Positions 39,684-46,643 of a DNA stretch of 48,014 nucleotides are shown here, piece by piece. The DNA lies in assembly GCF_001591505.1 (NCBI RefSeq), contig NZ_BCVA01000047.1, positions 1-48,014 of the forward strand, read 5' to 3'. The translations under genes and the position numbers were made by a program. Position 1 is the first letter of the stretch; every line of letters begins with the position of its first letter. Source of the stretch: Neobacillus niacini NBRC 15566 (GTDB lineage Bacteria; Bacillota; Bacilli; Bacillales; Cytobacillaceae). The notes beneath the pieces are model-generated. The model did not search any database and was not told the DNA's origin. It worked only from the letters and a program-made list of their open reading frames with translations.

Positions 39684-39776
39684 TATGAAACTCCCCCTTT
39701 TGAATTCTTTATTTCTCGATTAGAGAATTCAACAAAGAGGACATAAATCCTTCTTGGATGATACGCTAGCTTGGGT

Positions 39777-40070
39777 TTATTTTTTAAATGAAAAGCCTTC
39801 TTCGGATAATGCTGACCTAAGTTTAGGCAAAGAAGCAGGTCCCATTCCGTGAAATTTTAAGATCTCTTTTTCACTATAAGTGGATAGTTCCTGTAAAGAT
39901 GTTATACCATTATTCTCCAATGCTCGTCTTGCTGGTGCGGAGAGCTGTGAAAGAAAACCGCTTTTTGGTTTCTCGTCAGCCTCACAAATTGGACAGGTTG
40001 GACACTCACTGCTTTTAAAATACTGGTGACCTTTAGGGCAAGTTCTTAGATTTTTTTCTGATGTATTCAT
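39777..40070 (-). CDS. Zinc ribbon fused to an RNAP alpha-CTD-like domain
   Basis: The 97-aa protein has an N-terminal Cys-rich part (CPKGHQYFKSSECPTCPIC, residues 11-29) and a C-terminal helix-hairpin-helix domain of the RNA polymerase alpha-subunit CTD type. The latter reads LSAPARRALENNGITSLQELSTYSEKEILKFHGMGPASLPKLRSAL. The alpha-CTD binds UP-element DNA and activators, so this fusion may bind DNA or RNA polymerase. ATG at 40070 follows GAGGTG. It is monocistronic, and I know of no characterised member. Confidence 0.8.
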   Translation of the reverse strand: MNTSEKNLRTCPKGHQYFKSSECPTCPICEADEKPKSGFLSQLSAPARRALENNGITSLQELSTYSEKEILKFHGMGPASLPKLRSALSEEGFSFKK

Positions 40071-40208
40071 TTCTATTCACCTCTACTATTGTATTGAAGT
40101 GTGTTTTCGAACAACATGAATCATAAGACTTAAAATGATAAAAAAAGTATCAAACACTGGGCGAATGTCATAGGATGTATTCTTCCAAGAATAAGGAGGT
40201 ATTTTAAA

Positions 40209-40295
40209 ATGAGTAATGAATGTGAAGTAGGATATGGGTTTCATTTAATTGTTATTGTATTTATCCTGTTAATTATAATCTGTTCCGTATGCTGA
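40209..40295 (+). CDS. YjcZ-type sporulation mini-protein, 28 aa
   Basis: ATG at 40209 follows AAGGAGGT at 9 nt. The 28-aa product, beginning MSNECEVGYGFHLIV, has a single hydrophobic helix with a Gly-rich entry and ends CSVC. It matches the tiny YjcZ/sporulation mini-protein group of Bacillus, which are spore-associated membrane peptides of unknown role. The two cysteines near the C-terminus are unusual for the group as I remember it. Confidence 0.72.
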   Translation: MSNECEVGYGFHLIVIVFILLIIICSVC

Positions 40296-40320
40296 CTAAT
40301 GTATTAGTCGTATAAACATG

Positions 40321-40395
40321 AAAAACTCGCCCAATAAAGAGAACTGTCCTCATTTAGTGTAATCAGAGTGAAGTTTACTATTGGCGAGTTTTTCT
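40321..40395. repeat. Long inverted repeat, 72 nt
   Basis: AAAAACTCGCCCAATA (40321-40336) and TATTGGCGAGTTTTT (40378-40392) pair over 15 bp with one bulge and enclose about 41 nt. It probably ends the mini-protein transcript, since the right arm gives a T-run on +, and the left arm a T-run on minus. The long closed interior is more than a terminator needs. Confidence 0.65.
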
Positions 40396-40441
40396 TCAAA
40401 TAATCAATCAAAAACCCATACTTCAAATCATTAAATCATGA

Positions 40442-41029
40442 TTAACTCTTCTTCTTTTTAGTAAAGAATAAAAGTACAATTCCTAGAATAATAATTAAGA
40501 TAATAATAAAAGGTACAAACATGATGGATGATAAATTATTATTTTCATCTTTAGTATTTTCCGCTATATCAGCTGCTGTGTTTTGTTGCTGGCTTTTATC
40601 GTCTTGTTGGTCGGTTTGACTATTATCTCCTTTATTTACATCACTTTCCTCAGGGGTACTAGGATTAGGCTCTGCTTCATTTTGTTCCATTTGAACGGCG
40701 AAATGGATTTCCCCTTCAATTGGATGACCATCTTCCCCAATAATTTTCCATTGGATTATGTATGAACCGTTTTCTAATGGTTTTGCTACTGATCCCATTA
40801 ATTGTTTATTCTCAACCTTGACATCTAATGGAATGACATTTCCATCCTTTATTAATTCCATTGTGCTTAATTCTTCGATTGAAGTTTCAAACGTTAGGGT
40901 AATTTGGTCGAGATCTTCTGATATAACTTGTCCTTCGGATGGATTGGAGGTGGATAAACCTGTGTGTGCACGAACCAATGATGGTACCATCATAAGCGTA
41001 CACATTAAAATGAATATGATTTTTTTCAA
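40442..41029 (-). CDS. CopC-domain membrane-anchored protein
   Basis: The 195-aa protein has a signal peptide (1-21), His22 as likely first mature residue, a CopC domain (about 22-115; HTGLSTSNPSEG, DGHPIEGEIHF), a Glu/Asn/Gln-rich linker (115-165) and a C-terminal helix (about 168-188) with Lys tail. N-terminal His and the GEDGHPIEG His fit the CopC Cu2+ site. In Bacillus such CopC domains are often fused to CopD or YcnJ; here CopD is absent. ATG at 41029 follows AGGAGA. Monocistronic. Confidence 0.87.
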   Translation of the reverse strand: MKKIIFILMCTLMMVPSLVRAHTGLSTSNPSEGQVISEDLDQITLTFETSIEELSTMELIKDGNVIPLDVKVENKQLMGSVAKPLENGSYIIQWKIIGEDGHPIEGEIHFAVQMEQNEAEPNPSTPEESDVNKGDNSQTDQQDDKSQQQNTAADIAENTKDENNNLSSIMFVPFIIILIIILGIVLLFFTKKKKS

Positions 41030-41195
41030 GATAAGTCTCCTTTCATTCTAATTAATCTTCATAAATACTATTCATATTGCTACTTTATACATATTAACAT
41101 GATGGCTGTATGTTTATAAGCCTATAAATTAAAACTTACTATTCAATGTTGTTATTATCTTGGACCTCTCCTGGTATTTGGAAATCTAATAATGA

Positions 41196-41228
41196 GAAAA
41201 TGCGTTTCCACGAAAGTAGAAACGCATT
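41196..41228 (-). terminator. Terminator of the nucleosidase gene
   Basis: AATGCGTTTC and GAAACGCATT form a perfect stem; the minus strand continues TTTTCTC, 12 bp after the stop codon. Confidence 0.85.
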
Positions 41229-41239
41229 CATCAGATCCA

Positions 41240-42118
41240 TTATTTACTTTTTATCATTGAAATATATTCTTTAACGACTTCATAAACATAATCTTGGTTT
41301 GCGGCTGCTGTACCCGCATTATAAGTACCGCCATTTGTTATATTATTTGATAAGATTCGAACACCGAGGAAAGCCACATCGTATGCGTCTGCAATTTGCG
41401 CTACGGATGCCCCTTCCATTTCTTCTACATCTGTACCGTATTTTTCATGAATCCATTGAATTCGATCCACTTCGCTATTCCAAAAATCTGCTGAACCAAT
41501 GGTACCTTCGACAACCTTACCCTTTGTGTAGGTGTCTTTTACTGCATTAGCAGCGGCAAGTAAATCCTTGTCTCCTTCATAGTGTCGGACCTGATTAGCA
41601 CTATCATCTGACCCGCTTCCTTCTGAAGCCATTAGATCCATCGGAATCCATGAAGTTGGATCAATTCCTTGTCCAGCTTCCAAGTGGGTTGTTTTTAATG
41701 AACCAATATTTGTCGTTGTTTTCCCTAACACAATGTCAAATACATTTAGCTCTGGATTATGTCCACCTGATGTACCTTGGTTGATGATCGCAATTGGTTT
41801 ATATTTTTCAATGGCTACTGCTGTGGCAGCTGCTGCATTTTCCATACCTTTCCCTGTTTTTGCAACGATGACAGGGTAATTATTTAATTTTCCTTTGTAA
41901 AAAACAAAGTTTCCTGATCTTTCCACTTTCACTTTATCTAATTTTTTCGCAAAGTTTTCCGCTTCTATCGGCATAGGACCTTGAACGATGATAGGCCTCT
42001 GTGCCCCTTCAACTTCTGTTTCATTTAGTAAAGATGAATTACACCCTGCAAGCATCGCGAACATGCCTGAAATAACAGCCACTGAAGCAAATTTCTTTAA
42101 CGTATTCTTTTTCATCAT
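41240..42118 (-). CDS. Lipoprotein nucleoside phosphorylase/nucleosidase (MTAN fold)
   Basis: The 292-aa protein has a lipobox LAGC with Cys26, so it should be anchored outside the membrane. The mature part follows the MTA/SAH nucleosidase fold: VAKTGKGMENAAAATAVAIE, NQGTSGGHNPELNVFDIVL, GTIGSADFWNSE, VEEMEGASVAQ, then VRILSNN. The catalytic Asp of MTANs (E. coli D197 in AISD) aligns with Asn258 here. Trimeric purine nucleoside phosphorylases use Asn at the base site to accept guanosine and inosine. A guanine riboswitch and terminator precede the gene, so the enzyme probably frees guanine or hypoxanthine from outside nucleosides for salvage. GGAGAGGG precedes the ATG. Confidence 0.88.
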   Translation of the reverse strand: MMKKNTLKKFASVAVISGMFAMLAGCNSSLLNETEVEGAQRPIIVQGPMPIEAENFAKKLDKVKVERSGNFVFYKGKLNNYPVIVAKTGKGMENAAAATAVAIEKYKPIAIINQGTSGGHNPELNVFDIVLGKTTTNIGSLKTTHLEAGQGIDPTSWIPMDLMASEGSGSDDSANQVRHYEGDKDLLAAANAVKDTYTKGKVVEGTIGSADFWNSEVDRIQWIHEKYGTDVEEMEGASVAQIADAYDVAFLGVRILSNNITNGGTYNAGTAAANQDYVYEVVKEYISMIKSK

Positions 42119-42172
42119 TAACCCTCTCCTCTTTCTCTAGTTGTTTGTTATACTCGCTAGTTGTTTCCAAAG

Positions 42173-42212
42173 AAAAAAGTCTAGAAAGTGCAGGTGAACC
42201 TGCCTTCTAGAC
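42173..42212 (-). terminator. Riboswitch expression-platform terminator
   Basis: On the minus strand GTCTAGAA and TTCTAGAC pair around a GCAGGTTCACCTGC inner stem, followed by TTTTTTC. It lies between the guanine riboswitch and the nucleosidase start, so ligand-bound RNA should terminate here. Confidence 0.88.
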
Positions 42213-42303
42213 CTACGAAAGTCAAAGTATGAACAATTTAGCAAAAGAAATTGCTGAATCATATAACGACAGCTGCATAAATACCGAACAGCCGAATACT
42301 TTA

Positions 42304-42372
42304 ACCCGTAGTCTAGTTCTTAATGGGAACCAGGTAGAAACACTCAGACCATATTACCGAGTATATACGAGT
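42304..42372 (-). promoter_or_regulatory. Guanine-class purine riboswitch
   Basis: The minus strand has P1 ACTCGTA/TACGGGT (42366-42372/42304-42310), P2 ACTCGG/CTGAGT with loop TAATATGGT, J2/3 GTTTCTACC and P3 CTGGTTC/GAACTAG, then GACTACG. Order, lengths and J2/3 match the purine riboswitch. The base that reads the ligand is C (GACTA), as in guanine/hypoxanthine sensors; adenine sensors have T. It controls the lipoprotein nucleosidase. A + strand frame across it has no binding site and is only antisense. Confidence 0.92.
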
Positions 42373-42399
42373 AATGTTTTTTATGATTATTACTTTCTT

Positions 42400-42428
42400 A
42401 ATATAACAAACTAATAAGAGTTATTCAA
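42400..42428 (-). promoter_or_regulatory. Promoter of the riboswitch transcript
   Basis: TTGAAT (42423-42428), 17-nt spacer, TATATT (42400-42405) on the minus strand; the start at about 42393 is 21 nt before riboswitch P1. Confidence 0.75.
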
Positions 42429-42521
42429 CTAAAAGGTGAACATTAATAAGAATTTACTACTAAAATATTCGTGTTTTAGGTTGAAAGTAACATACTATTG
42501 GCTGTTTTTCCCTTTTTTTTC

Positions 42522-42557
42522 AAAAAGAAAAGCGATTCTTCGTGTAGAAGGATCGCT
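42522..42557 (-). terminator. Terminator of the nitronate monooxygenase gene
   Basis: AGCGAT and ATCGCT pair with an inner TTCT/GAAG extension; the minus strand continues TTTTCTTTTTG. Confidence 0.85.
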
Positions 42558-42573
42558 GTTAATTCCTAAATCT

Positions 42574-43644
42574 TTATAGAATGATTTTAGCTTCAGTTAA
42601 AATGGTATGGAATAGCATTTTAACACTTTGATGTTTCGCTAATCTTGGACTTTGTCCAGACCATAGTGAGAGATAATCTGTGTTATGTTGAGAAGTGGAA
42701 GCTTTTCTTAAAGGTTGAGTAAGTGCATTTTGAACTGGGAAATCTGGTAATAAATCTTCGTGTTGCTCCATTTCCTCGATGAATTTATTTTTAATTCCTC
42801 TTGCCCACTTGCCTGAAAAGGCTCGAGTTAAGACTGTCTGGTCTTCTCTTGCATGGATAATAGCTTCTTTATATACCTGATGTGCACCGCTTTCGATACA
42901 GGTTAAGAAAGCAGTACCCATTTGGACACCCATTGCCCCTAAGCATAAGGAAGCCATTAAACCCCTTCCGTCCATAATTCCACCAGCTGCAATAACAGGA
43001 ATGCTAACCTGATCGACTACTTGTGGAATCAATGACATTAAACCGATTAAACTTTCATCACTTTCTCGAATAAAGTTCCCTCTATGTCCTCCGGCTTCAC
43101 TACCTTGTACCACAACCATATCCATACCTGAATTTTCAACTTCAATGGCTTCTTCTACTGTAGTAGCTGTACCGATCACCAAAATATTATTTTGTTTTAG
43201 TTCGGCAATCACTTTCTGAGAAGGAATACCAAATGTAAAGGAACAAATGGGTACTCTCTCTTCGATGATCACGTTGATTTGTTCATCAAATGTATCAAAT
43301 AGTTTGTCACATGTTGGGATGTCTATGTGTTGATCTTGGCGTAATTGTAGTTGTTGCTGAAAGGGCTGTAGAAGCTGAGTGGCTGACTTTACTTCACTAT
43401 CTGTATAAGCAAATTCGTTAGGAACAAATAAATTAATACCAAATGGACTTTTTGTTAACTGTTTTATTTCCTTGATTTGCTCGCGGATTTGAGTAGGAGT
43501 CATATAGCCAGCTCCAATCATGCCAAGACCTCCAGCATTTGAAACCTCCCCTACTAGTTTCGAAGTCGTTATTCCGCCCGCCATAGGAGCTTGGATAATT
43601 GGGTACTCGATTTTTAAAAGTTTTGTCATTTTATTTTTAAACAT
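42574..43644 (-). CDS. Nitronate monooxygenase-family flavoprotein
   Basis: The 356-aa protein has the NMO/2-nitropropane dioxygenase TIM-barrel: IEYPIIQAPMAGG near 13, GGLGMIGAGYM, SPFGINLFVP, VVQGSEAGGHRG near 178, and VIAAGGIMDGRGL with GAMGVQMGTAFL for FMN binding. It oxidises alkyl nitronates such as propionate 3-nitronate using O2. Related enoyl reductases (FabK) share the fold, but the EAGGHRG motif with His favours NMO. ATG at 43644 follows GAGGT. It is 17 bp after a nucleotidyltransferase gene. Confidence 0.88.
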   Translation of the reverse strand: MFKNKMTKLLKIEYPIIQAPMAGGITTSKLVGEVSNAGGLGMIGAGYMTPTQIREQIKEIKQLTKSPFGINLFVPNEFAYTDSEVKSATQLLQPFQQQLQLRQDQHIDIPTCDKLFDTFDEQINVIIEERVPICSFTFGIPSQKVIAELKQNNILVIGTATTVEEAIEVENSGMDMVVVQGSEAGGHRGNFIRESDESLIGLMSLIPQVVDQVSIPVIAAGGIMDGRGLMASLCLGAMGVQMGTAFLTCIESGAHQVYKEAIIHAREDQTVLTRAFSGKWARGIKNKFIEEMEQHEDLLPDFPVQNALTQPLRKASTSQHNTDYLSLWSGQSPRLAKHQSVKMLFHTILTEAKIIL

Positions 43645-43661
43645 AGAATTTACCTCGTTGG

Positions 43662-44501
43662 TTATATTTTCATCGACCTAGTTTTAGTTGGATTATGAAT
43701 CAGAAGCCATTTTTCTGATTCCTGTATCATCCAATCACCAAATTCATGTAAAAAAGTTAGAATCTCCTGCGCGTTTGTGGTTGGTTCGATTGCATAAAGG
43801 AGAGCTTGTTTCATTTCAGCTAATTTTTCAGGATAATGCTTGGAAAATATTTTATAAGCAGGGTACAAATCTCTTGTATAAAGGTGTTCTTCTTCAATAA
43901 CGAGTGCCAGTCCAGCTCGTACGATAATTTTCATAATCCAGCTGCAACAATCTACTATATCATCCATATCATCATTATCTACTAGGTCTTCCTTTGCTTG
44001 AACAATTTGTTCTTCAAGTTTAATCAAGTGATCATTTCCAAGCGTTTTGTCAGCCTTAAAAGCGGGTAAGTCTTGTATTAGGTCTTCTCCATATACACAG
44101 ATACTATGTGTCTTAAGCATGAAAGGAATGATTGAAAAAGTACTAGTTTCTAAAATTTCGTCTAAATGATAGAAACTTAATTCGACTCCATTAATACTAC
44201 TAAATTTAGCATTTATACTCTCTTCAACTTCACTTGTCCAATGCAAATGTAATTCATTTGGTTTTTTGTATGTAATTGCGATTGTGTCTAGGTCGGAAAC
44301 TCCAAAAATCCCTAATCCTCGCGGGATCGAACCTCTAATATAAATACTATGCAGGTTAGTGCCTAAATGGGAATGATATTCTTTTAATACTTCATTGATT
44401 ACTTGTAGAAATTCAGGTTGTATTTTATTTTTATTTGAATCATTTATTAGGTAGCTTTGGTTTGTAAGACAATAACGCCCAATATTCTTAATTTTTGCCA
44501 A
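43662..44501 (-). CDS. Nucleotidyltransferase-domain protein
   Basis: The 279-aa protein has a pol-beta-type nucleotidyltransferase core: SIYIRGSIPRGLGIFGVSDLDTIAI (GS near 58, D-x-D near 71-73) followed by VELSFYHLDEIL as third acidic strand. The C-terminal half is helical. It resembles aminoglycoside adenylyltransferases in layout, but the target is unknown. It could equally modify another small molecule. ATG at 44501 follows AGGAAGTGA. Probably co-transcribed with the NMO gene downstream. Confidence 0.8.
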   Translation of the reverse strand: MAKIKNIGRYCLTNQSYLINDSNKNKIQPEFLQVINEVLKEYHSHLGTNLHSIYIRGSIPRGLGIFGVSDLDTIAITYKKPNELHLHWTSEVEESINAKFSSINGVELSFYHLDEILETSTFSIIPFMLKTHSICVYGEDLIQDLPAFKADKTLGNDHLIKLEEQIVQAKEDLVDNDDMDDIVDCCSWIMKIIVRAGLALVIEEEHLYTRDLYPAYKIFSKHYPEKLAEMKQALLYAIEPTTNAQEILTFLHEFGDWMIQESEKWLLIHNPTKTRSMKI

Positions 44502-44513
44502 TCATTTCACTTC

Positions 44514-44684
44514 CTATTTATTTAGTGTAACACAGTCTTCACATACAAATTTGCCTTCATTTCTTAAGTAGGCAATAATTTCCGTAAAACCTTTACGCTT
44601 AGGATATTTCATTTTTACAAAAACCATTTCCTCTCCTTTAATTTCCTTCTCGCAAACCATACATTTGGGTTTTTCCCACAACAT
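44514..44684 (-). CDS. Small Cys-pair (zinc-ribbon-like) protein, 56 aa
   Basis: ATG at 44684 follows GGAGAT at 9 nt and gives a 56-aa product with two CxxC pairs, CMVC near 8-11 and CEDC near 48-51. They are separated by a basic stretch VFVKMKYPKRKGF. This fits a single zinc ribbon. It ends 12 bp before the nucleotidyltransferase start and may be the first gene of that unit. The family was not recognised. Confidence 0.72.
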   Translation of the reverse strand: MLWEKPKCMVCEKEIKGEEMVFVKMKYPKRKGFTEIIAYLRNEGKFVCEDCVTLNK

Positions 44685-44803
44685 GACGAAAACATCTCCT
44701 ATTCGATCAACGAATGTTTTGAATAAAAAGTATGTATATATCCATTTTATAAGTTAATGTGGGCGAGGACAATCTATACCCATCAAAACATAATCCTATC
44801 CAG

Positions 44804-44836
44804 CAAAAAAGGAACTTTCCTATTTAAGAAGTTCCT
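44804..44836 (-). terminator. Terminator of the 43-aa gene
   Basis: AGGAACTT and AAGTTCCT pair around 11 nt; the minus strand continues TTTTTTGCTGG. Confidence 0.82.
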
Positions 44837-44873
44837 CTTTTTCAAGTGTTATTTTATAGTCAATCAGAGTACC

Positions 44874-45005
44874 TTACTTCATCTTTATAGGTGTAACCAC
44901 GGCATATAAATTCTCCGTTGGATCGGTTACGTTAATTTCAATAACCTTAAATCCATCAACATTGCTCTCGTTTTTAGTAGTCAGCTTAATAACATTGTTA
45001 TTCAT
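44874..45005 (-). CDS. Small protein, 43 aa
   Basis: ATG at 45005 has GGAAGGAAG in front, a moderate binding site, and the frame runs 43 codons to TAA 37 bp before a clear terminator. The product (starts MNNNVIKLTTKNES) alternates hydrophobic and polar residues as in a small beta protein. The family was not recognised. The 257 bp upstream to 45265 hold no supported gene. Confidence 0.55.
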   Translation of the reverse strand: MNNNVIKLTTKNESNVDGFKVIEINVTDPTENLYAVVTPIKMK

Positions 45006-45253
45006 TTATACTTACTTCCTTCCCAAAAAAATTCTCACAGAAGTTACTATATGATGGAGTTTCAAAAATGTGCATGATTTTTATAATGATTGAGTAAAAA
45101 AAGTTTAAAGTCGGCGCAATCATTCTCTACTAAACCTATTATAGTTCGTCCTGTCCGAATAAGCTTTCTCTTCCAATGTAAAAAAGTTGACAAAATAATC
45201 CTACACAGTTTCTCAAAAACACTGATTGGTGTTTCTTTTTTCCTATTTTTCGT

Positions 45254-45259
45254 TATAAT
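45254..45259 (+). promoter_or_regulatory. -10 of the antisense antitoxin RNA
   Basis: TATAAT with no strong -35 at 17 nt (the upstream region is T-rich; TTGGTG lies 22 nt upstream). The start would be near 45266. Confidence 0.45.
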
Positions 45260-45281
45260 ATAGATAGGCGTGAACATAAAA

Positions 45282-45314
45282 TAAAAAGACCGAACATGGT
45301 GCAACATGTCGGCC
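45282..45314 (-). terminator. Terminator of the toxin mRNA
   Basis: On the minus strand CCGACATG and CATGTTCGG pair with one bulge and are followed by TCTTTTTATTTT. It lies about 80 nt beyond the toxin stop, inside the region covered by the antisense RNA. Confidence 0.78.
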
Positions 45315-45357
45315 TGCAATAGACGGTCGCTCAAAAGGATCGGCTAGTATGAGTATA

Positions 45358-45403
45358 AATAATCCACCTGAGCCTGCTAACTCAACGGTGGGTTATTTTT
45401 TTT
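45358..45403 (+). terminator. Terminator of the antitoxin RNA
   Basis: AATAATCCACC and GGTGGGTTATT pair (one mismatch) with an inner TGAG/CTCA stem, followed by TTTTTTTT. It overlaps the toxin stop codon on the other strand. Confidence 0.88.
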
Positions 45404-45476
45404 GATTAAATGTCAGAATGGCAATGACTAAACTAGCAAAACCAAACATAATCATTAGGGTTTCAAAAACTGTCAA
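45393..45476 (-). CDS. Holin-like type I toxin, 27 aa
   Basis: TTG at 45476 follows AAAGGGGGTGAT at 7 nt. The 27-aa product has the holin-like toxin pattern: TVFETLMIMFGFASLVIAIL then TFNQKK, as in BsrG and TxpA (T-V/Y-F/Y-E-x-L-M-I-M-I/F). One membrane helix with a Lys tail should insert and perturb the membrane. The start of the mRNA (CTCCC) could pair with the GGGGG of the binding site and mask it. It lies within 45393-45476, below the epimerase gene, with antisense RNA below it. Confidence 0.85.
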   Translation of the reverse strand: MTVFETLMIMFGFASLVIAILTFNQKK

Positions 45477-45545
45477 ACAGCATCACCCCCTTTCCATTGG
45501 GAGCATGCCGAAACCTCTAGAGACAACCTTTTCTATTGCCATTTT

Positions 45546-45574
45546 AGTATACCATAAACAATATAATATAAGAA
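45546..45574 (-). promoter_or_regulatory. Promoter of the toxin mRNA
   Basis: TATACT (45546-45551 read on minus) with TGG extension, giving TATGGTATACT; TTCTTA lies 17 nt upstream as -35. The mRNA would run from about 45539 to 45283, near 257 nt. Confidence 0.62.
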
Positions 45575-45606
45575 CATACATTCGATTTTATTGGAGAAAT
45601 TATCTA

Positions 45607-46512
45607 TTAATAGTGCGTTAACAAATCCACTAAAGCCGACCGGAGTGTTGGAAACGTGAATGTAAAACCTGATTCTTGCAACACTTTCGGTATTACATGC
45701 TGCCCTTCCAAAACGAGTGCACTTTTTTTCCCTAACACTAGTTTCATCGCAAATGCAGGCACAGGAATCCAATGAGGTCGATGTAAAACCGAACCGATCG
45801 TCTTTCCGAAATCGTTCATTTGAAGTGGTGAGGGTGAAGTAACATTGACGGGTCCACGTAATTCCTCAGTGTTAAGGGCAAATACAATGGCACGAACAAC
45901 ATCCAAAACATGCACCCAGGATACCCACTGTTCGCCGGAACCTACTTTTCCGCCAACAAATAGACGGTATGGCAGTGCCATAAGCGGTAGTGCACCGCCC
46001 TCTTTACCAAGCACAACACCAAATCTCATGAAGACCGCGCGAACAGCATATTCTTCTACTTGTTTCGCTTTGTTTTCCCAGTCGTGTACCGTCTTTCCTA
46101 AAAAGTCATCTGCTCGGTCCGAAGATTCTTCTGTATAGGCAGTTTTTACAGAAGCGGGATAAATACCGATTGCACTGGCATTGATAAGGACAGCAGGCTT
46201 TTCAGGCAGTACAGAAATAATCCTTAGTATCTCATCGGTTGCGGTCATCCGACTATCATATATTTGTTTTTGGTGCGTCTTGCTCCATCTACCATCATTG
46301 ATGGAAACACCGGCTAAGTTAATAAAGGCATCTGCAGTTCTTATTTCCTTTTCTGGTGAGGTACCTTTATCGAGCCATCTTACATATTCGACCTTCCCGT
46401 CCTGCTCAAGATTTTTTCTTGTTAAAATGACAATACTATGTCCTTCTGCTAGAAGCATGTCTGTTAACTTTTTACCGATAAATCCTGAACCACCTGCAAT
46501 AACAATCTTCAT
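45607..46512 (-). CDS. TIGR01777-family SDR epimerase (YfhF-like)
   Basis: The 301-aa protein starts with the Rossmann motif GGSGFIGKKL (7-16), then DAFINLAGVSI, INASAIGIY, MRFGVVLGKEGGAL near 170, and a C-terminal DUF1731-type tail (PVPAFAMKLVLGKKS, PKVLQESGFTFTFPTLRSAL). It belongs to the TIGR01777 NAD-dependent epimerase/dehydratase group (YfhF in B. subtilis); the substrate is unknown. The frame opens upstream, but ATG 46512 has GGGGAGG in front. The toxin promoter lies 30 bp beyond its stop. Confidence 0.9.
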   Translation of the reverse strand: MKIVIAGGSGFIGKKLTDMLLAEGHSIVILTRKNLEQDGKVEYVRWLDKGTSPEKEIRTADAFINLAGVSINDGRWSKTHQKQIYDSRMTATDEILRIISVLPEKPAVLINASAIGIYPASVKTAYTEESSDRADDFLGKTVHDWENKAKQVEEYAVRAVFMRFGVVLGKEGGALPLMALPYRLFVGGKVGSGEQWVSWVHVLDVVRAIVFALNTEELRGPVNVTSPSPLQMNDFGKTIGSVLHRPHWIPVPAFAMKLVLGKKSALVLEGQHVIPKVLQESGFTFTFPTLRSALVDLLTHY

Positions 46513-46588
46513 TTTACCTCCCCCATTGGCCAATCTTCTTGATATATTCTTTTAAAATTATACCATTTCATACCAGAAAAAAATCTAT

Positions 46589-46633
46589 AAAAAAAATAAG
46601 CCTCAATATACCAGCACGTATATTGGGCTTATT
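46589..46633 (-). terminator. Terminator of the cupin gene
   Basis: AATAAGCC-T-CAATATAC and GTATATTG-GGCTTATT pair over 16 bp around CAGCAC; the minus strand continues TTTTTTTTATAG. Confidence 0.92.
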
Positions 46634-46643
46634 ATTTTTATGC

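Larger units (their letters stand above)
45266..45403 (+). ncRNA. Candidate antisense antitoxin RNA
   Basis: A roughly 138-nt + strand transcript is bounded by TATAAT at 45254-45259 and a strong terminator at 45358-45403. Its 3' end runs antisense to the last codons of the holin-like toxin gene, and its whole length is complementary to the toxin mRNA 3' region. This is the layout of Bacillus txpA/RatA and bsrG/SR4 pairs. Inner hairpins (ACCGAACATG/CATGTCGG) would supply loops for pairing. Confidence 0.68.

Noticed and set aside
42229..42414. 61-codon + strand frame before the nitronate monooxygenase gene
   Set aside because: It is the antisense of the guanine riboswitch and has no binding site.
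45062..45334. 90-codon minus-strand frame over the toxin-antitoxin region
   Set aside because: No ribosome binding site, atypical composition, and it covers the terminator and antisense RNA of the type I locus, which explain the sequence better.
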